Origin: Bryobacteraceae bacterium
GTDB taxonomy: Bacteria; Acidobacteriota; Terriglobia; Bryobacterales; Bryobacteraceae
NCBI GenBank assembly: GCA_025055455.1
Contig: JANWXD010000026.1
Span: 1 to 58,886, forward strand
Length of the DNA stretch: 58,886 bases
Direction of reading: 5' to 3'
The notes beneath the pieces were generated by a model. The model was not told the origin of the DNA. It searched no databases and saw only the letters and a list, made by a program, of their open reading frames with translations. Below, piece by piece: positions 12,057 to 21,117 of this stretch (positions are counted from its first letter, which is position 1; each line of letters begins with the position of its first letter). A program made the position numbers and the translations under genes.

Positions 12057-13520
12057 TTACCTTGCCGGAGATGCCCCGGGCGGCTCGGCCACACTGTGAA
12101 CAGGGCAAGACAGCCAGCCGCGGAGGAATTGTGGATCGCTCCAGTCCCAGACCCGTTCCGGGCGGAGGTCCACGTCAACGGGGAACCGGTTCCACAAGTG
12201 CACGGCGGTGTGGAAGGCTCCACGGGCATGAATCACGACGGAGATAACCAGTAGCGCAGCGAACAGCACCTGGGACGCTCCCCACTTCCACCCTGTCTGA
12301 CGCCACGCCGCAACCACGGGGATCAGCAGAAAGATCAACACCGGCGTCATGTCGCTAAGCAGCCGTGGCCCGTAGGAGTGGCCGCCCCACCAGTAGCCAG
12401 TGAATCGCGAGACGGTCAGCCAGTGGGCTAGAAACAAGATGATCAAGTAGCCGGGTAAGGGTTTGAGCCAGCTGGTTCTCAAGGCGCGAAAGGCGCCCAT
12501 TACGCTGAACGCCGCGATCGGAACAAAGACCAGAAGGCCGCGCGACGGGCTGATGAGATTGCCGGCGAGCGCCTCCAGGAACTTGTATCCGGCTTCCCAA
12601 GAGTCCAAAGGGGGCGGACGGAGCTTGTAATAGGAGGGTAAGAGGGCTTTATAAGTCGCAAGGTTGAACGCAACAAACGCGAGAGCCACTGGGGAGGCCC
12701 AGGCCAAGCAAGCAATAAAGCGATCGCGGTGTTTGTGCAGGACATAGGCCAGTACCGTGACGGCCAGGAGGACGTTAGTTGGCCGGATCGCGCAGGCTAT
12801 TGCCGCCGTCAGGCCGGCCAGAGACGCCTTGGCGGGCGATTTCCGCGCTGCCGCGAGCAGGTGCACGGTGAGGGCGATCATGAGCATCGACGGTGCATGC
12901 TGGTAGAGCGCCCGGCTGGCCGTGGACCAGGCAGGCGTTGCGTAAGCGAAAATCAGCGCCAGCGCCGCACTATGTCGCGATGGCAGGAAGAGATTCGCCG
13001 TTCGGTAGAGCACAAAGGTTGTCAGGGCGACGAAGACGGATGCGACCAGCATTTCCGCCAAAGCACGGCCGCCAACGAGGTCCCCTCTCAAGAATGCTCC
13101 GAGGATCGGGTGCCAATTTGCCATTGGCAGATCGCGGAGCCATGGAGAGGCCGCATGAGTCACCCACCGCAGCACGGCGACGAACGGAGCGGCCAGCACT
13201 GGCACCCCGATGGGATACCAATTGTAAATGTGACCGCCGCGGCAGTCCCCTATTTCCGGCCCCTGGAGGATACGGTCTTGCTGGACACACTCCACTCCGT
13301 AATATTGGTCCGCGCGAACCAGATCGCGGTACTCGTCCAGATCGGCGTCGTAACGGTCCAGGAGGCTCAGCGCCACCGGCACCGTCCAGCGGGAATCGCC
13401 CGAGGTGAGCCGGGGTGAGAGGCAGTGTCCGACGAAGGCCAGAAGCGCGACCAGCCAAGCCGTTCCCCGTCGAAACGTTACCTCCCACTGGGGCGTACCA
13501 CCTGTCGTCCGAGCTGCCAT
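12057..13520 (-). CDS. Polytopic membrane protein, GT39-like
   Basis: A 487-residue integral membrane protein with about ten to twelve hydrophobic segments. Acidic and aromatic residues in the first large outer loop (SGDSRWTVPVALSLLDRYDADLDE is one such stretch, shown here only in part as DADLDEYRDL) fit the layout of lipid-dependent glycosyltransferases of the GT39/PMT type, which transfer sugars on the outer face of the membrane. The assignment rests on topology rather than a strict motif, so other GT-C enzymes are possible. It converges on gatB across 110 bp with no clear terminator. Confidence 0.55.
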   Translation of the reverse strand: MAARTTGGTPQWEVTFRRGTAWLVALLAFVGHCLSPRLTSGDSRWTVPVALSLLDRYDADLDEYRDLVRADQYYGVECVQQDRILQGPEIGDCRGGHIYNWYPIGVPVLAAPFVAVLRWVTHAASPWLRDLPMANWHPILGAFLRGDLVGGRALAEMLVASVFVALTTFVLYRTANLFLPSRHSAALALIFAYATPAWSTASRALYQHAPSMLMIALTVHLLAAARKSPAKASLAGLTAAIACAIRPTNVLLAVTVLAYVLHKHRDRFIACLAWASPVALAFVAFNLATYKALLPSYYKLRPPPLDSWEAGYKFLEALAGNLISPSRGLLVFVPIAAFSVMGAFRALRTSWLKPLPGYLIILFLAHWLTVSRFTGYWWGGHSYGPRLLSDMTPVLIFLLIPVVAAWRQTGWKWGASQVLFAALLVISVVIHARGAFHTAVHLWNRFPVDVDLRPERVWDWSDPQFLRGWLSCPVHSVAEPPGASPAR

Positions 13521-13623
13521 GAATTGTCTTGGCCTCTAAGCCCGGTCAGCTTCCCGTTCCCGACCCGTCCTTCTCCCCCGGGCCCGCGAATCCGAAAGAC
13601 TCGCATGGTACCATGAGGGTCGT

Positions 13624-13833
13624 ATGGGGATTCCGAATGTGAAACGGTTCCGGCCTTACTGCCCGGAGTGCAAGGAAAATTTCACCGTCATGGCCGTGCT
13701 GCCTAAGGACGCGGATGTGGCTGCATATCTTGATGATGCGGTCAAGCGGCACGATCACAAAGCGTTCCAGGAGGCCAAGCAAGCCCGATACAAGGTCCGC
13801 GTCGGCCAGCAGAAGCAGAAGAAGCGCGGCTGA
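13624..13833 (+). CDS. Small CPEC-containing protein
   Basis: A 69-residue highly charged protein with one CxxC pair (CPEC) near residue 13 and a lysine-rich tail (QQKQKKRG). A single CxxC pair could bind metal only in a dimer. I do not recognise the family. The coding call rests on protein-like composition, an ATG 9-10 nt after a TACCAT box, and a clean fit between two annotated genes. Confidence 0.5.
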   Translation: MGIPNVKRFRPYCPECKENFTVMAVLPKDADVAAYLDDAVKRHDHKAFQEAKQARYKVRVGQQKQKKRG

Positions 13834-13838
13834 CCGGG

Positions 13839-15131
13839 CTAGGACAGGCGTGCTCGCAGCGCCCGCAGCGCGCGCAAGGCTTCCTGAGCGACTTTGGGAT
13901 CCGGATCGCGTGTCGCCCGCTCGAGCACCGAAATGCTCTCGTGGTCGCCGCTATGTGCCAGCACTTGAGCCAGGCCGATCCGTTCGTCGACCGTGCCGCT
14001 CAGCAGGGGCTCGTACAGCAAGCGGCGCACTTCCGGCTTGCGTGCTGCCTCGATCAATAGGGCGCGCGCCTCGCCCACGCGGGCGCTCGAGTTGAGCGTG
14101 TTGATCAAGTATCGCAGCGCCCCGAATTCCGACAGGTCAGCCTTTCCCAGCATCACGAGTCCGAAGGCCGCCGACAGGCGCGCTGAATTGTCCCGTTCTT
14201 CGGCAAACATCTTCTCGAGCACGGCCAGATCTTCGGGGTCCTGAATCCGGCCCAAACCCTCGGCTGCGGCCTCGCGCAGCTCTCCGTCGCGGTCGTTGAG
14301 GTATCGGCGGAGCAACTCCCGGCTCGCCCGGTCCGGCAGCATGGCGATGGAACGCAGCGCAGCGCGGCGGACGCGCTTTTTCCCTGTGCGGGCCAGAATC
14401 TCCCGGAGCTGCGGAAGCGCGTCCATATACCGCAACAATCCCATGGTCTCGATGGCCGCGGCCTGAACCCGCTCATCCAGATCGCGCAACAGAAAGGCGA
14501 CTCGGGGCGCCGCCGCCGGATCCCCGATCTTCTGAAGCGCCACCAGGCACTCGTAGATGAGCTGACTGTCTTTGGCCTGAATCGCTTCGAGCAGATCCGG
14601 AACCGCGGCCCGACCCCGCAGGATTCCCACGGCCCGCGCCGCATTCGCTCGCGCCTCCATGCTGGCGCCGCCACGGGCCAGCCGGCCCAAGGCCTGAATC
14701 ACATCCGGCCGGACTTCGATGAACGGGTCGATCACCTGTTCGTTGGTCTCGTCGGTGAATCGGCCTTTGATGCGCCCGCCCACCCGGCGCAGCGAGGCCG
14801 TGAAGCCGGTGCGCACATAACCGGGCAGATAGAAATTCACCAAGCCGTCCGTTGCGCGGATTTGCACCTCAGGGTCGGAATCCCGCGTCGCTTGGATCAG
14901 GGGGTCCAAGCTGTGCTGGGTGTCGATTTCGACGATCGCCTTGACCGCTTCGATGCGAACTTCGACGTCGGGATCCGAGAGCAGTTTCGTCAGCGACGGC
15001 AGGGCCGCTGTGCCCTGAGCCTTGAGCTCGCGCGCGGCTCGCTTCCGCTCGGCCGGGTTCGGACTAGCGATGTCCTGCGCCGCCAGCGCCAGCGCAGTCG
15101 ATATCAGGCAAAGAATCGTATGCCGCACCAT
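13839..15131 (-). CDS. Secreted HEAT-repeat protein
   Basis: A 430-residue protein with a signal peptide (residues 1-18, HTILCLISTALALAAQ) and about ten HEAT-like helical repeats, recognisable by recurring DPDVEVRIEAVKAI-type and DRDGELREAAAEGL-type units. Such repeats are protein-binding scaffolds; the partner is unknown. The ATG at 15131 begins the signal peptide; the upstream open frame to 15248 is ignored. It is divergent from the carbonic anhydrase gene. Confidence 0.75.
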   Translation of the reverse strand: MVRHTILCLISTALALAAQDIASPNPAERKRAARELKAQGTAALPSLTKLLSDPDVEVRIEAVKAIVEIDTQHSLDPLIQATRDSDPEVQIRATDGLVNFYLPGYVRTGFTASLRRVGGRIKGRFTDETNEQVIDPFIEVRPDVIQALGRLARGGASMEARANAARAVGILRGRAAVPDLLEAIQAKDSQLIYECLVALQKIGDPAAAPRVAFLLRDLDERVQAAAIETMGLLRYMDALPQLREILARTGKKRVRRAALRSIAMLPDRASRELLRRYLNDRDGELREAAAEGLGRIQDPEDLAVLEKMFAEERDNSARLSAAFGLVMLGKADLSEFGALRYLINTLNSSARVGEARALLIEAARKPEVRRLLYEPLLSGTVDERIGLAQVLAHSGDHESISVLERATRDPDPKVAQEALRALRALRARLS

Positions 15132-15225
15132 AATTTCAAGGTACCGCAGCGCGCCCGGCCGCCCGGCCAGCCGCGGTTCGACCGCAGACGGGCGTGTGCT
15201 ACGATAAGGATTCCAGTAACTTAGG

Positions 15226-15741
15226 ATGATTCGCCCGTATCGCGGCATCCAGCCGAGGGTCGCCGCATCAGCCTACGTGGATCCCAGCGCCGAACTGATC
15301 GGAGACGTGGAGATCGGGGAGCGCTCCAGCGTCTGGCCCCACGCGACGCTCCGGGGCGACGTCAACGCGATCCGGATCGGCGAAGAGAGCAATATCCAGG
15401 ACAACTGTGTGCTCCACGGGGAGCTGGACCAGTACCCGGTGATCGTGGGCAATCGCGTCACGGTCGGACATTCGGTCGTTCTGCACGGCTGCGTCGTGGA
15501 AGACGACTGCGTCATCGGCATCGGGGCCATCGTCCTCAACGGCGCCCGCATTGGGCGGGGCTCGGTCGTCGCCGCCGGAGCGCTCGTGCCGGAGGGTATG
15601 AGCGTACCGCCGGGGAGCCTCGTGATGGGGGTTCCGGGCAAGGTGCGGCGCGAGTTGACCGAGGAAGAGCGCCAGCGGTTCCGCAACAACGCCGCCAACT
15701 ACATCCGCTACCGCCAGCAGTACAAGGAAGCTGCGTCTTGA
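15226..15741 (+). CDS. Gamma carbonic anhydrase family protein
   Basis: A 171-residue left-handed beta-helix protein with hexapeptide repeats (for example AELIGDVEIGERSSVWPHATLRGDV, of which ELIGDVEIGE is typical) and a C-terminal helix. Histidines in LHGE, VGHSV and LHGCV are spaced like the trimer-interface zinc ligands of gamma carbonic anhydrases such as YrdA and PaaY. Activity has been shown for only some members. Its stop overlaps the hisS start by four bases, so it heads a probable operon with hisS, aspS and the GT4 gene. Confidence 0.85.
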   Translation: MIRPYRGIQPRVAASAYVDPSAELIGDVEIGERSSVWPHATLRGDVNAIRIGEESNIQDNCVLHGELDQYPVIVGNRVTVGHSVVLHGCVVEDDCVIGIGAIVLNGARIGRGSVVAAGALVPEGMSVPPGSLVMGVPGKVRRELTEEERQRFRNNAANYIRYRQQYKEAAS

Positions 15742-17000
15742 TTCGGTCCGTCAAGGGTACCCGGGACATCCTGCCGCCGTCGAGCGCGATCTGGAACCAT
15801 GTGGAAGAGCAGGCCCGCCGGGTCTTTCGCGCCTACAATTACCAAGAGATCCGCACGCCCATCTTCGAAGAAACCCTGGTGTTTGCGCGGGGCGTGGGCG
15901 AAGACACCGACATCGTCACCAAGGAGATGTACACCTTTCAGGACCGTGACGGGGCGTCGCTGACCCTGCGTCCCGAATGCACGGCTTCGGTGATCCGCGC
16001 CTACATCGAACACCGTCTGGATCAGCAGCCGGGACTGGTCAAGCTGTATTACATGGGCCCGATGTTCCGCCGCGAGCGCCCGCAAAAGGGTCGTTACCGG
16101 CAGTTTTATCAGATCGGGGCGGAGGCCATCGGTTCGGAGTCGCCGGCCGTCGACGCGGAAGTCATCGAACTCACGGCCGAAATCTTGTGCGCCGCCGGCC
16201 TGGCGAATTTCGAGCTGCTTCTGAACTCGGTGGGGTGCCCCGCCTGTCGCCCCCAGTTCACGTCGGCGCTCCGCGACGCCCTCCAGGACGTTTCCAAGCG
16301 CTTGTGCTCGGATTGCCGGCGCCGCGCGCAAACGAACCCGCTGCGCGTGCTCGATTGCAAAGTCGAAGCGGACCAACCCGTGATCGAAACCTTGCCCTCG
16401 ATCCTCGACTACCTTTGCGAAGCGTGCCGGATCCATTTCCTCAAGGTGCAGGAGTATCTTCGCGACCGCGCGATTCCATTTCAGATCCGGCCGCGGCTGG
16501 TGCGGGGGCTCGACTATTACCGCCGCACGACCTTCGAGATCGTCCACGGAGCGCTCGGAGCGCAGAATGCGGTGGCGGGCGGTGGGCGCTACGACGGGCT
16601 GGCCGAAACGCTCGGCTCGAAAGTTCCGGCGCCGGGCATCGGCTTTTCCATCGGCGAGGACCGGCTCGTGCTGGCGCTGGAAGAGACCCAGTCCGGCGGG
16701 CACGCACCCGCGGTGGACTTGTTCATCGCGCCGTTAGGGGAAGCGGCGTTCCGTCAGGTGGCGCCTCTGGCGCGTACGTTGCGCCGCCGCGGCCTCGTGG
16801 TGGAGCTCGCGCCGGAAGCGCGCCTCAAGCGCGCACTCGAGCTGGCCCATAAGTTCGGGGCGCGCTACGCGCTCATTGTCGGCGACGAGGAGCTCGCCGC
16901 GGGACGCTACGCCCTGCGAGATATGGGCTCCGGCCAACAGCGCCCCGTGGCGCCGGAGGAGCTTTACGAAAGTGTGAAAGCCAACGTGCCGCATGCCTGA
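15738..17000 (+). CDS. hisS: Histidine-tRNA ligase
   Basis: Class II synthetase that charges tRNA(His). The 420-residue protein carries motif 2 (FRRERPQKGRYRQFYQ), the histidine-specific loop LVRGLDYYRRTTFEI and an anticodon-binding C-terminal domain. The start is a TTG in the overlap TTGA with the preceding stop codon. The N-terminus then reads IRSVKGTRDILPP, as expected for the family. It overlaps aspS by 8 nt, keeping two synthetases in one transcript. Confidence 0.93.
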   Translation: MIRSVKGTRDILPPSSAIWNHVEEQARRVFRAYNYQEIRTPIFEETLVFARGVGEDTDIVTKEMYTFQDRDGASLTLRPECTASVIRAYIEHRLDQQPGLVKLYYMGPMFRRERPQKGRYRQFYQIGAEAIGSESPAVDAEVIELTAEILCAAGLANFELLLNSVGCPACRPQFTSALRDALQDVSKRLCSDCRRRAQTNPLRVLDCKVEADQPVIETLPSILDYLCEACRIHFLKVQEYLRDRAIPFQIRPRLVRGLDYYRRTTFEIVHGALGAQNAVAGGGRYDGLAETLGSKVPAPGIGFSIGEDRLVLALEETQSGGHAPAVDLFIAPLGEAAFRQVAPLARTLRRRGLVVELAPEARLKRALELAHKFGARYALIVGDEELAAGRYALRDMGSGQQRPVAPEELYESVKANVPHA

Positions 17001-18777
17001 AACCGTTCCGCTGGATTTCCTCGGAGATTTACGCCGCACCCACACCTGTGGGGAGCTGCGGGCCTGCCACGCCGGTGCGCGCGCGCTGCTCATGGGATGG
17101 GTGCACCGCCGCCGCGATCTCGGCGGCGTCATCTTCATTCACTTGCGCGACCGCGACGGCGTCACCCAGGTGGTCTTTCACGCCGAAGCCGATCCGGAAC
17201 TGCACCGCAAGGCGGAGCTGCTGCGGTCCGAATACGTGGTGGCGGTCGAGGGGCGCGTGGAACGGCGCGCGGCGGAGACCGTCAACCCCGCGATCGCCAC
17301 TGGGGAGGTGGAGCTGGTCGCCGAACGGCTGTGGATCCTCAATGACGCCAAAACGCCGCCTTTCCCCATGGAAGACAACGTGGACGTCAGCGAGGAGGTG
17401 CGGCTCAAATACCGCTACGTGGATTTGCGGCGTCCGCGCATGCAGCGCAACATCATCCTGCGCTCAAAGATCTCCTTCGCGGTGCGGCAGCAACTGTACG
17501 CGATGGGTTTCCTGGAGATCGAGACGCCGTTCCTGACGCGCTCGACGCCGGAAGGAGCCCGCGACTATCTCGTGCCGAGCCGCCTCCAACCAGGTTGTTT
17601 TTACGCCTTACCCCAGTCTCCGCAGCTGTTCAAGCAGCTCCTGATGGTGGGCGGCTACGAGAAGTACTTTCAGATCGTGCGCTGCTTCCGGGACGAGGAC
17701 CTGCGGGCGGACCGTCAGCCGGAGTTCACCCAGATTGACCTGGAGATGTCGTTTCCCCAGCCGGAACGGATTTTCGAGGTCGTGGAGCCGGTGGTGCAAG
17801 CGGCTTGCCGAGTGGCGGGCTTCGAGGTCGAGGCGCCCTTCCCGCGTCTGAGCTACGAGCAAGCCATGCGTTCTTACGGCAGCGACAAGCCGGATCTGCG
17901 GCTGCCTCCATTCCACACCGTCGAAGACCTTTTCGCCGAGACGGCGCTGGCCTCCGACGGACTACCGCTCGTGGCCATTCGCATCCCCGGCGCCGCCGGC
18001 GCCAGCCGCAAAGAGCGCGAGGAACTGAAGACCTATGGCGGCGAGCGCGGTCTCCGGGTGTACGACGATGTCAAGCGCCTGGAACGCGATTTCCCCGGCC
18101 CCGTGGCTGCGGTGCGGGAGCGCGCCGCCGCGACCCCGGACGACCTGCTGCTGCTTGCCGGTTGGAACGGGCCGCCTCGGGGGCACCGGCCCGCCGAGAC
18201 CGTCTTGCAGGCGTGCGGTCAGTTGCGGCTCTTTGCCGGGCAAAAGTTCAACGACCGGCACAGGCTGCTCGATCCCCGCAAGCTGTGCTGGCTATGGGTG
18301 GTGGACTTCCCCATGTTCGAGTGGAACGACGAGGAGCAGCGCTGGGACGCCGCCCATCACCCATTCACCTCGGTGCACGAAGAGGACCTCGACAAGCTCC
18401 TCAGCGATCCGGCGGCATGCCGCGCCAAATCCTACGACCTGGTGCTGAACGGCGTCGAACTCGGCTCCGGGTCCATACGGATCCACCGGCGGGACGTCCA
18501 AGCCAAGGTCTTCCGCGCCCTCGGCTTCAGCGATGAGGAGGCCCGCCGGCGCTTCGGGTTTCTGCTGGACGCGCTGGAATACGGGGCGCCTCCCCACGGG
18601 GGAATCGCCCTGGGCTTGGATCGTTTGGTCATGATCCTGGCCGGGGAAAACACGATCCGCGACGTCATTCCGTTTCCGAAGACGGCGAGCGGAACCGACT
18701 TGATGTGCGACGCGCCCGCGCCGGTGCCGGAGCGACAGCTGAGAGAACTCGGGATCCAATTGCTCGAGCGCACTTGA
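16993..18777 (+). CDS. aspS: Aspartate-tRNA ligase
   Basis: Class II synthetase of the bacterial type, 594 residues, with an N-terminal OB-fold anticodon domain, motif 2 (FRDEDLRADRQPEFTQID), the bacterial GAD insertion domain in the middle and motif 3 (GIALGLDRLVMILAG). The OB fold reads RRRDLGG. The leucine at this position matches discriminating AspRS such as the E. coli enzyme rather than the histidine often found in non-discriminating enzymes; this is suggestive only. Overlaps hisS by 8 nt. Confidence 0.94.
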   Translation: MPETVPLDFLGDLRRTHTCGELRACHAGARALLMGWVHRRRDLGGVIFIHLRDRDGVTQVVFHAEADPELHRKAELLRSEYVVAVEGRVERRAAETVNPAIATGEVELVAERLWILNDAKTPPFPMEDNVDVSEEVRLKYRYVDLRRPRMQRNIILRSKISFAVRQQLYAMGFLEIETPFLTRSTPEGARDYLVPSRLQPGCFYALPQSPQLFKQLLMVGGYEKYFQIVRCFRDEDLRADRQPEFTQIDLEMSFPQPERIFEVVEPVVQAACRVAGFEVEAPFPRLSYEQAMRSYGSDKPDLRLPPFHTVEDLFAETALASDGLPLVAIRIPGAAGASRKEREELKTYGGERGLRVYDDVKRLERDFPGPVAAVRERAAATPDDLLLLAGWNGPPRGHRPAETVLQACGQLRLFAGQKFNDRHRLLDPRKLCWLWVVDFPMFEWNDEEQRWDAAHHPFTSVHEEDLDKLLSDPAACRAKSYDLVLNGVELGSGSIRIHRRDVQAKVFRALGFSDEEARRRFGFLLDALEYGAPPHGGIALGLDRLVMILAGENTIRDVIPFPKTASGTDLMCDAPAPVPERQLRELGIQLLERT

Positions 18778-18806
18778 GAGGCTCGGGCCGGAGTCTCGGT
18801 GGGCCG

Positions 18807-20084
18807 ATGCGCATTCTGCTGACCGCGAACGCCTCCTACGTGCCTCCCCGCGGCGGCGCCACGCGCAGCAATCTGGCTTGGCTGGAAATGCTGTCCCGCC
18901 GGGGCCACGCTTGCCGCGTCGTGGCCGCCTCCTTGGTCCACGACCCCCAAGGCAAGCTCGAGCAGTTGCGCCAGGAGAGAATTCCCCTGGAGAGCCTGCG
19001 CGTGGAAGACGACATCGAGGTTGCCGAGTACCGCGGCGTTCGGATCTACGCCGCCGCGGATCCAGGGGGACGGCGCCGCCTGCTGCGCGAGCAAGTCCGG
19101 AGCTTTCAGCCGGACTGGGTGCTCGTCTCGTCGGAGGACTTGGGTCAAGTATTGCTTCGGGAAGCGTTCCGGGAAGCGCCGGGCCGGGTGGTTTACCTCG
19201 CCCACACGCCGCAACTGTTCCCTTTCGGGCCGGCCAGCTGGAACCCAGACCCTCAAAGCACGGAGCTCGTCCGCCACGCCGCAGCCATCATCGCCATTGG
19301 CGAACACATGGCGTCCTACATCGAGACCCACCTCGGACGACGGGCGACGGTGATCCATCCGCCGATTTACGGCGACGGACCTTTCGAGCGCTACGGCCGT
19401 TTCGACGACGGCTGGATCACTCTCATCAACCCGTGCGCCGTCAAGGGCATTGCGTTATTCCTCGAGCTGGCGCGCCGGTTTGCGGATTACCCCTTCGCTG
19501 CGCTGCCGGGCTGGGGCACCACGGCGGAGGACCGTCGGGCCCTGGAGGCGCTGCCCAACGTGACGTTACTGGCCAATGTGCGGGATATCCGAGAAATTCT
19601 CGCCCGCACCCGCGTGCTGTTGATGCCGTCGTTGTGGTACGAAGGCTTCGGCCTCAGCGTCATGGAGGCCATGCTCCACGGCATCCCCGTTCTGGCGAGC
19701 GACTCCGGTGGGTTGGTGGAAGCCAAGATGGGTACGCGCTTCGTGCTACCGGTGCGGCCTATCGAACGGTACGAAGCCGAGTTCGACGAACACGGCCTGC
19801 CCCGGGCCGTGATCCCGCCTCAGGATACGGAGCCATGGGCAGCGACGTTGCGCTCGCTGCTGGAGGATCGCGGCCTCTACGAAGACGTGGCGGCAGAATC
19901 CCACGCCAAGGCGGTGGAGTTCGTCGGCACGATCCGGCCGAACGCGTTGGAGGAGTTTCTCGCTGCGTTGCCGCCAAGTGTCAGGACTGCCCGGCCGCCA
20001 TCGCTATCGCAAAAACTGGCGGAATTGTCTCCGGAGAAGCGGGCGCTGCTGCTGGCGCGCCTGCGCGGGCGAGAGTCGTCCTAG
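18807..20084 (+). CDS. Glycosyltransferase family 4 protein
   Basis: A 425-residue GT-B-fold glycosyltransferase that should transfer a sugar from a nucleotide donor, probably in cell-envelope glycan synthesis. The N-terminus MRILLTANASYVPPRGG is a typical acceptor-domain start, and the donor-domain motif EGFGLSVMEAM with the following PVLASDSGGLVE is present. The start at 18807 puts the first strand at the N-terminus; the frame is open further up inside aspS. An extra C-terminal tail with LSPEKRALLLARLR is unusual for GT4. It follows aspS by 29 nt. Confidence 0.82.
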   Translation: MRILLTANASYVPPRGGATRSNLAWLEMLSRRGHACRVVAASLVHDPQGKLEQLRQERIPLESLRVEDDIEVAEYRGVRIYAAADPGGRRRLLREQVRSFQPDWVLVSSEDLGQVLLREAFREAPGRVVYLAHTPQLFPFGPASWNPDPQSTELVRHAAAIIAIGEHMASYIETHLGRRATVIHPPIYGDGPFERYGRFDDGWITLINPCAVKGIALFLELARRFADYPFAALPGWGTTAEDRRALEALPNVTLLANVRDIREILARTRVLLMPSLWYEGFGLSVMEAMLHGIPVLASDSGGLVEAKMGTRFVLPVRPIERYEAEFDEHGLPRAVIPPQDTEPWAATLRSLLEDRGLYEDVAAESHAKAVEFVGTIRPNALEEFLAALPPSVRTARPPSLSQKLAELSPEKRALLLARLRGRESS

Positions 20085-20192
20085 CTGCGAGTCCGGCCGA
20101 TTTGCCCAGTGGAATGCACAGCTTGGCGGGCGACCGTTTCCGGGTGTGTGGTATAAGGCTACGGGAACGTTACCACAAGGCAGCGGAGGTCC

Positions 20193-21086
20193 ATGCAGCA
20201 AACCATAGGCTTCATCGGCTTGGGCATCATGGGCAAGCCCATGGCCAAGAACCTTCTCAAAGCCGGCTACGCGCTGGTCGTCCACGACATCAATCCGGCG
20301 CCGGTCGAGGAGCTGTGCGCGCTGGGCGCTCAACGTGCCGCCTCATCTCGAGACGTCGCCTCCCGCGCGGAGATTGTCATCACTATGCTGCCGGACGGGC
20401 CGGACGTGGAGCAGGTGGTGCTGGGCCCGGAGGGCGTGCTGGAAGGCGCCCGGCCCGGGATGGTGCTCGTGGACATGAGTTCGATCAGCCCGCTCGTGTC
20501 TCAGAAAATCGGCGCCGAGTGCGAGCGGCGTGGAGTGGAGTTCCTCGACGCGCCGGTGAGCGGCGGCGAGCCGAAGGCCATCGAGGGCACGCTGGCCATC
20601 ATGGTGGGGGGCAAACCGGAGAGTTTCGAGCGCGTGCGCCCGTTGCTTTCCGTTTTGGGCTCCAGCGTCACTCTTACTGGACCTGTAGGCGCCGGCAACT
20701 TCACCAAACTGGCCAACCAGATCATGGTGGCGTGTAACATCGCCGCCATGGGGGAGGCGTTGGTGCTTGCGGCAAAGGCCGGGCTCGATCCGGAAGTGGT
20801 GTTTCAGGCGGTTCGGAGCGGCCTAGCCGGCAGCGCCGTGCTGGAGGCCAAGGCGCCCATGGTGATCGCTCGCAACTTCCGGCCGGGCTTCCGGATCCGG
20901 TTGCATCAGAAAGATCTGCGCAATGCTTTGCTCGCTGCGGAGTCCCTCCAGGTTCCGTTGCCGTTGACGAGCCTGGTGCAACAGATGCTCGTCTCTCTGA
21001 TCAACGACGGCAAGGGCGAGTTCGATCACGGCGGGATTGTGTTGTTTACGGAAAAGCTCGCTCGCGCCGAGATCCAGAGAGGCTGA
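20193..21086 (+). CDS. garR: 2-hydroxy-3-oxopropionate reductase-like beta-hydroxyacid dehydrogenase
   Basis: A 297-residue NAD(P)-dependent dehydrogenase that probably reduces tartronate semialdehyde to glycerate. Visible features are the dinucleotide motif GLGIMGKPMAKNL, the substrate-binding DAPVSGGEPKA, and the catalytic lysine in GNFTKLANQ. The overall match to GarR/GlxR is good, but other beta-hydroxyacid dehydrogenases (3-hydroxyisobutyrate type) share these motifs. A TATAAG box at 20152-20157 and a GCGGAGG ribosome binding site precede the ATG. It appears monocistronic. Confidence 0.8.
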   Translation: MQQTIGFIGLGIMGKPMAKNLLKAGYALVVHDINPAPVEELCALGAQRAASSRDVASRAEIVITMLPDGPDVEQVVLGPEGVLEGARPGMVLVDMSSISPLVSQKIGAECERRGVEFLDAPVSGGEPKAIEGTLAIMVGGKPESFERVRPLLSVLGSSVTLTGPVGAGNFTKLANQIMVACNIAAMGEALVLAAKAGLDPEVVFQAVRSGLAGSAVLEAKAPMVIARNFRPGFRIRLHQKDLRNALLAAESLQVPLPLTSLVQQMLVSLINDGKGEFDHGGIVLFTEKLARAEIQRG

Positions 21087-21117
21087 ACCGAGCGCCGGTC
21101 ACACGAGCGCTGCCGGC

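Noticed and set aside
18878-20737. 619-codon forward frame over the GT4 and garR genes
   Set aside because: Out of frame with two recognised enzymes, arginine/glycine-rich, no motifs.
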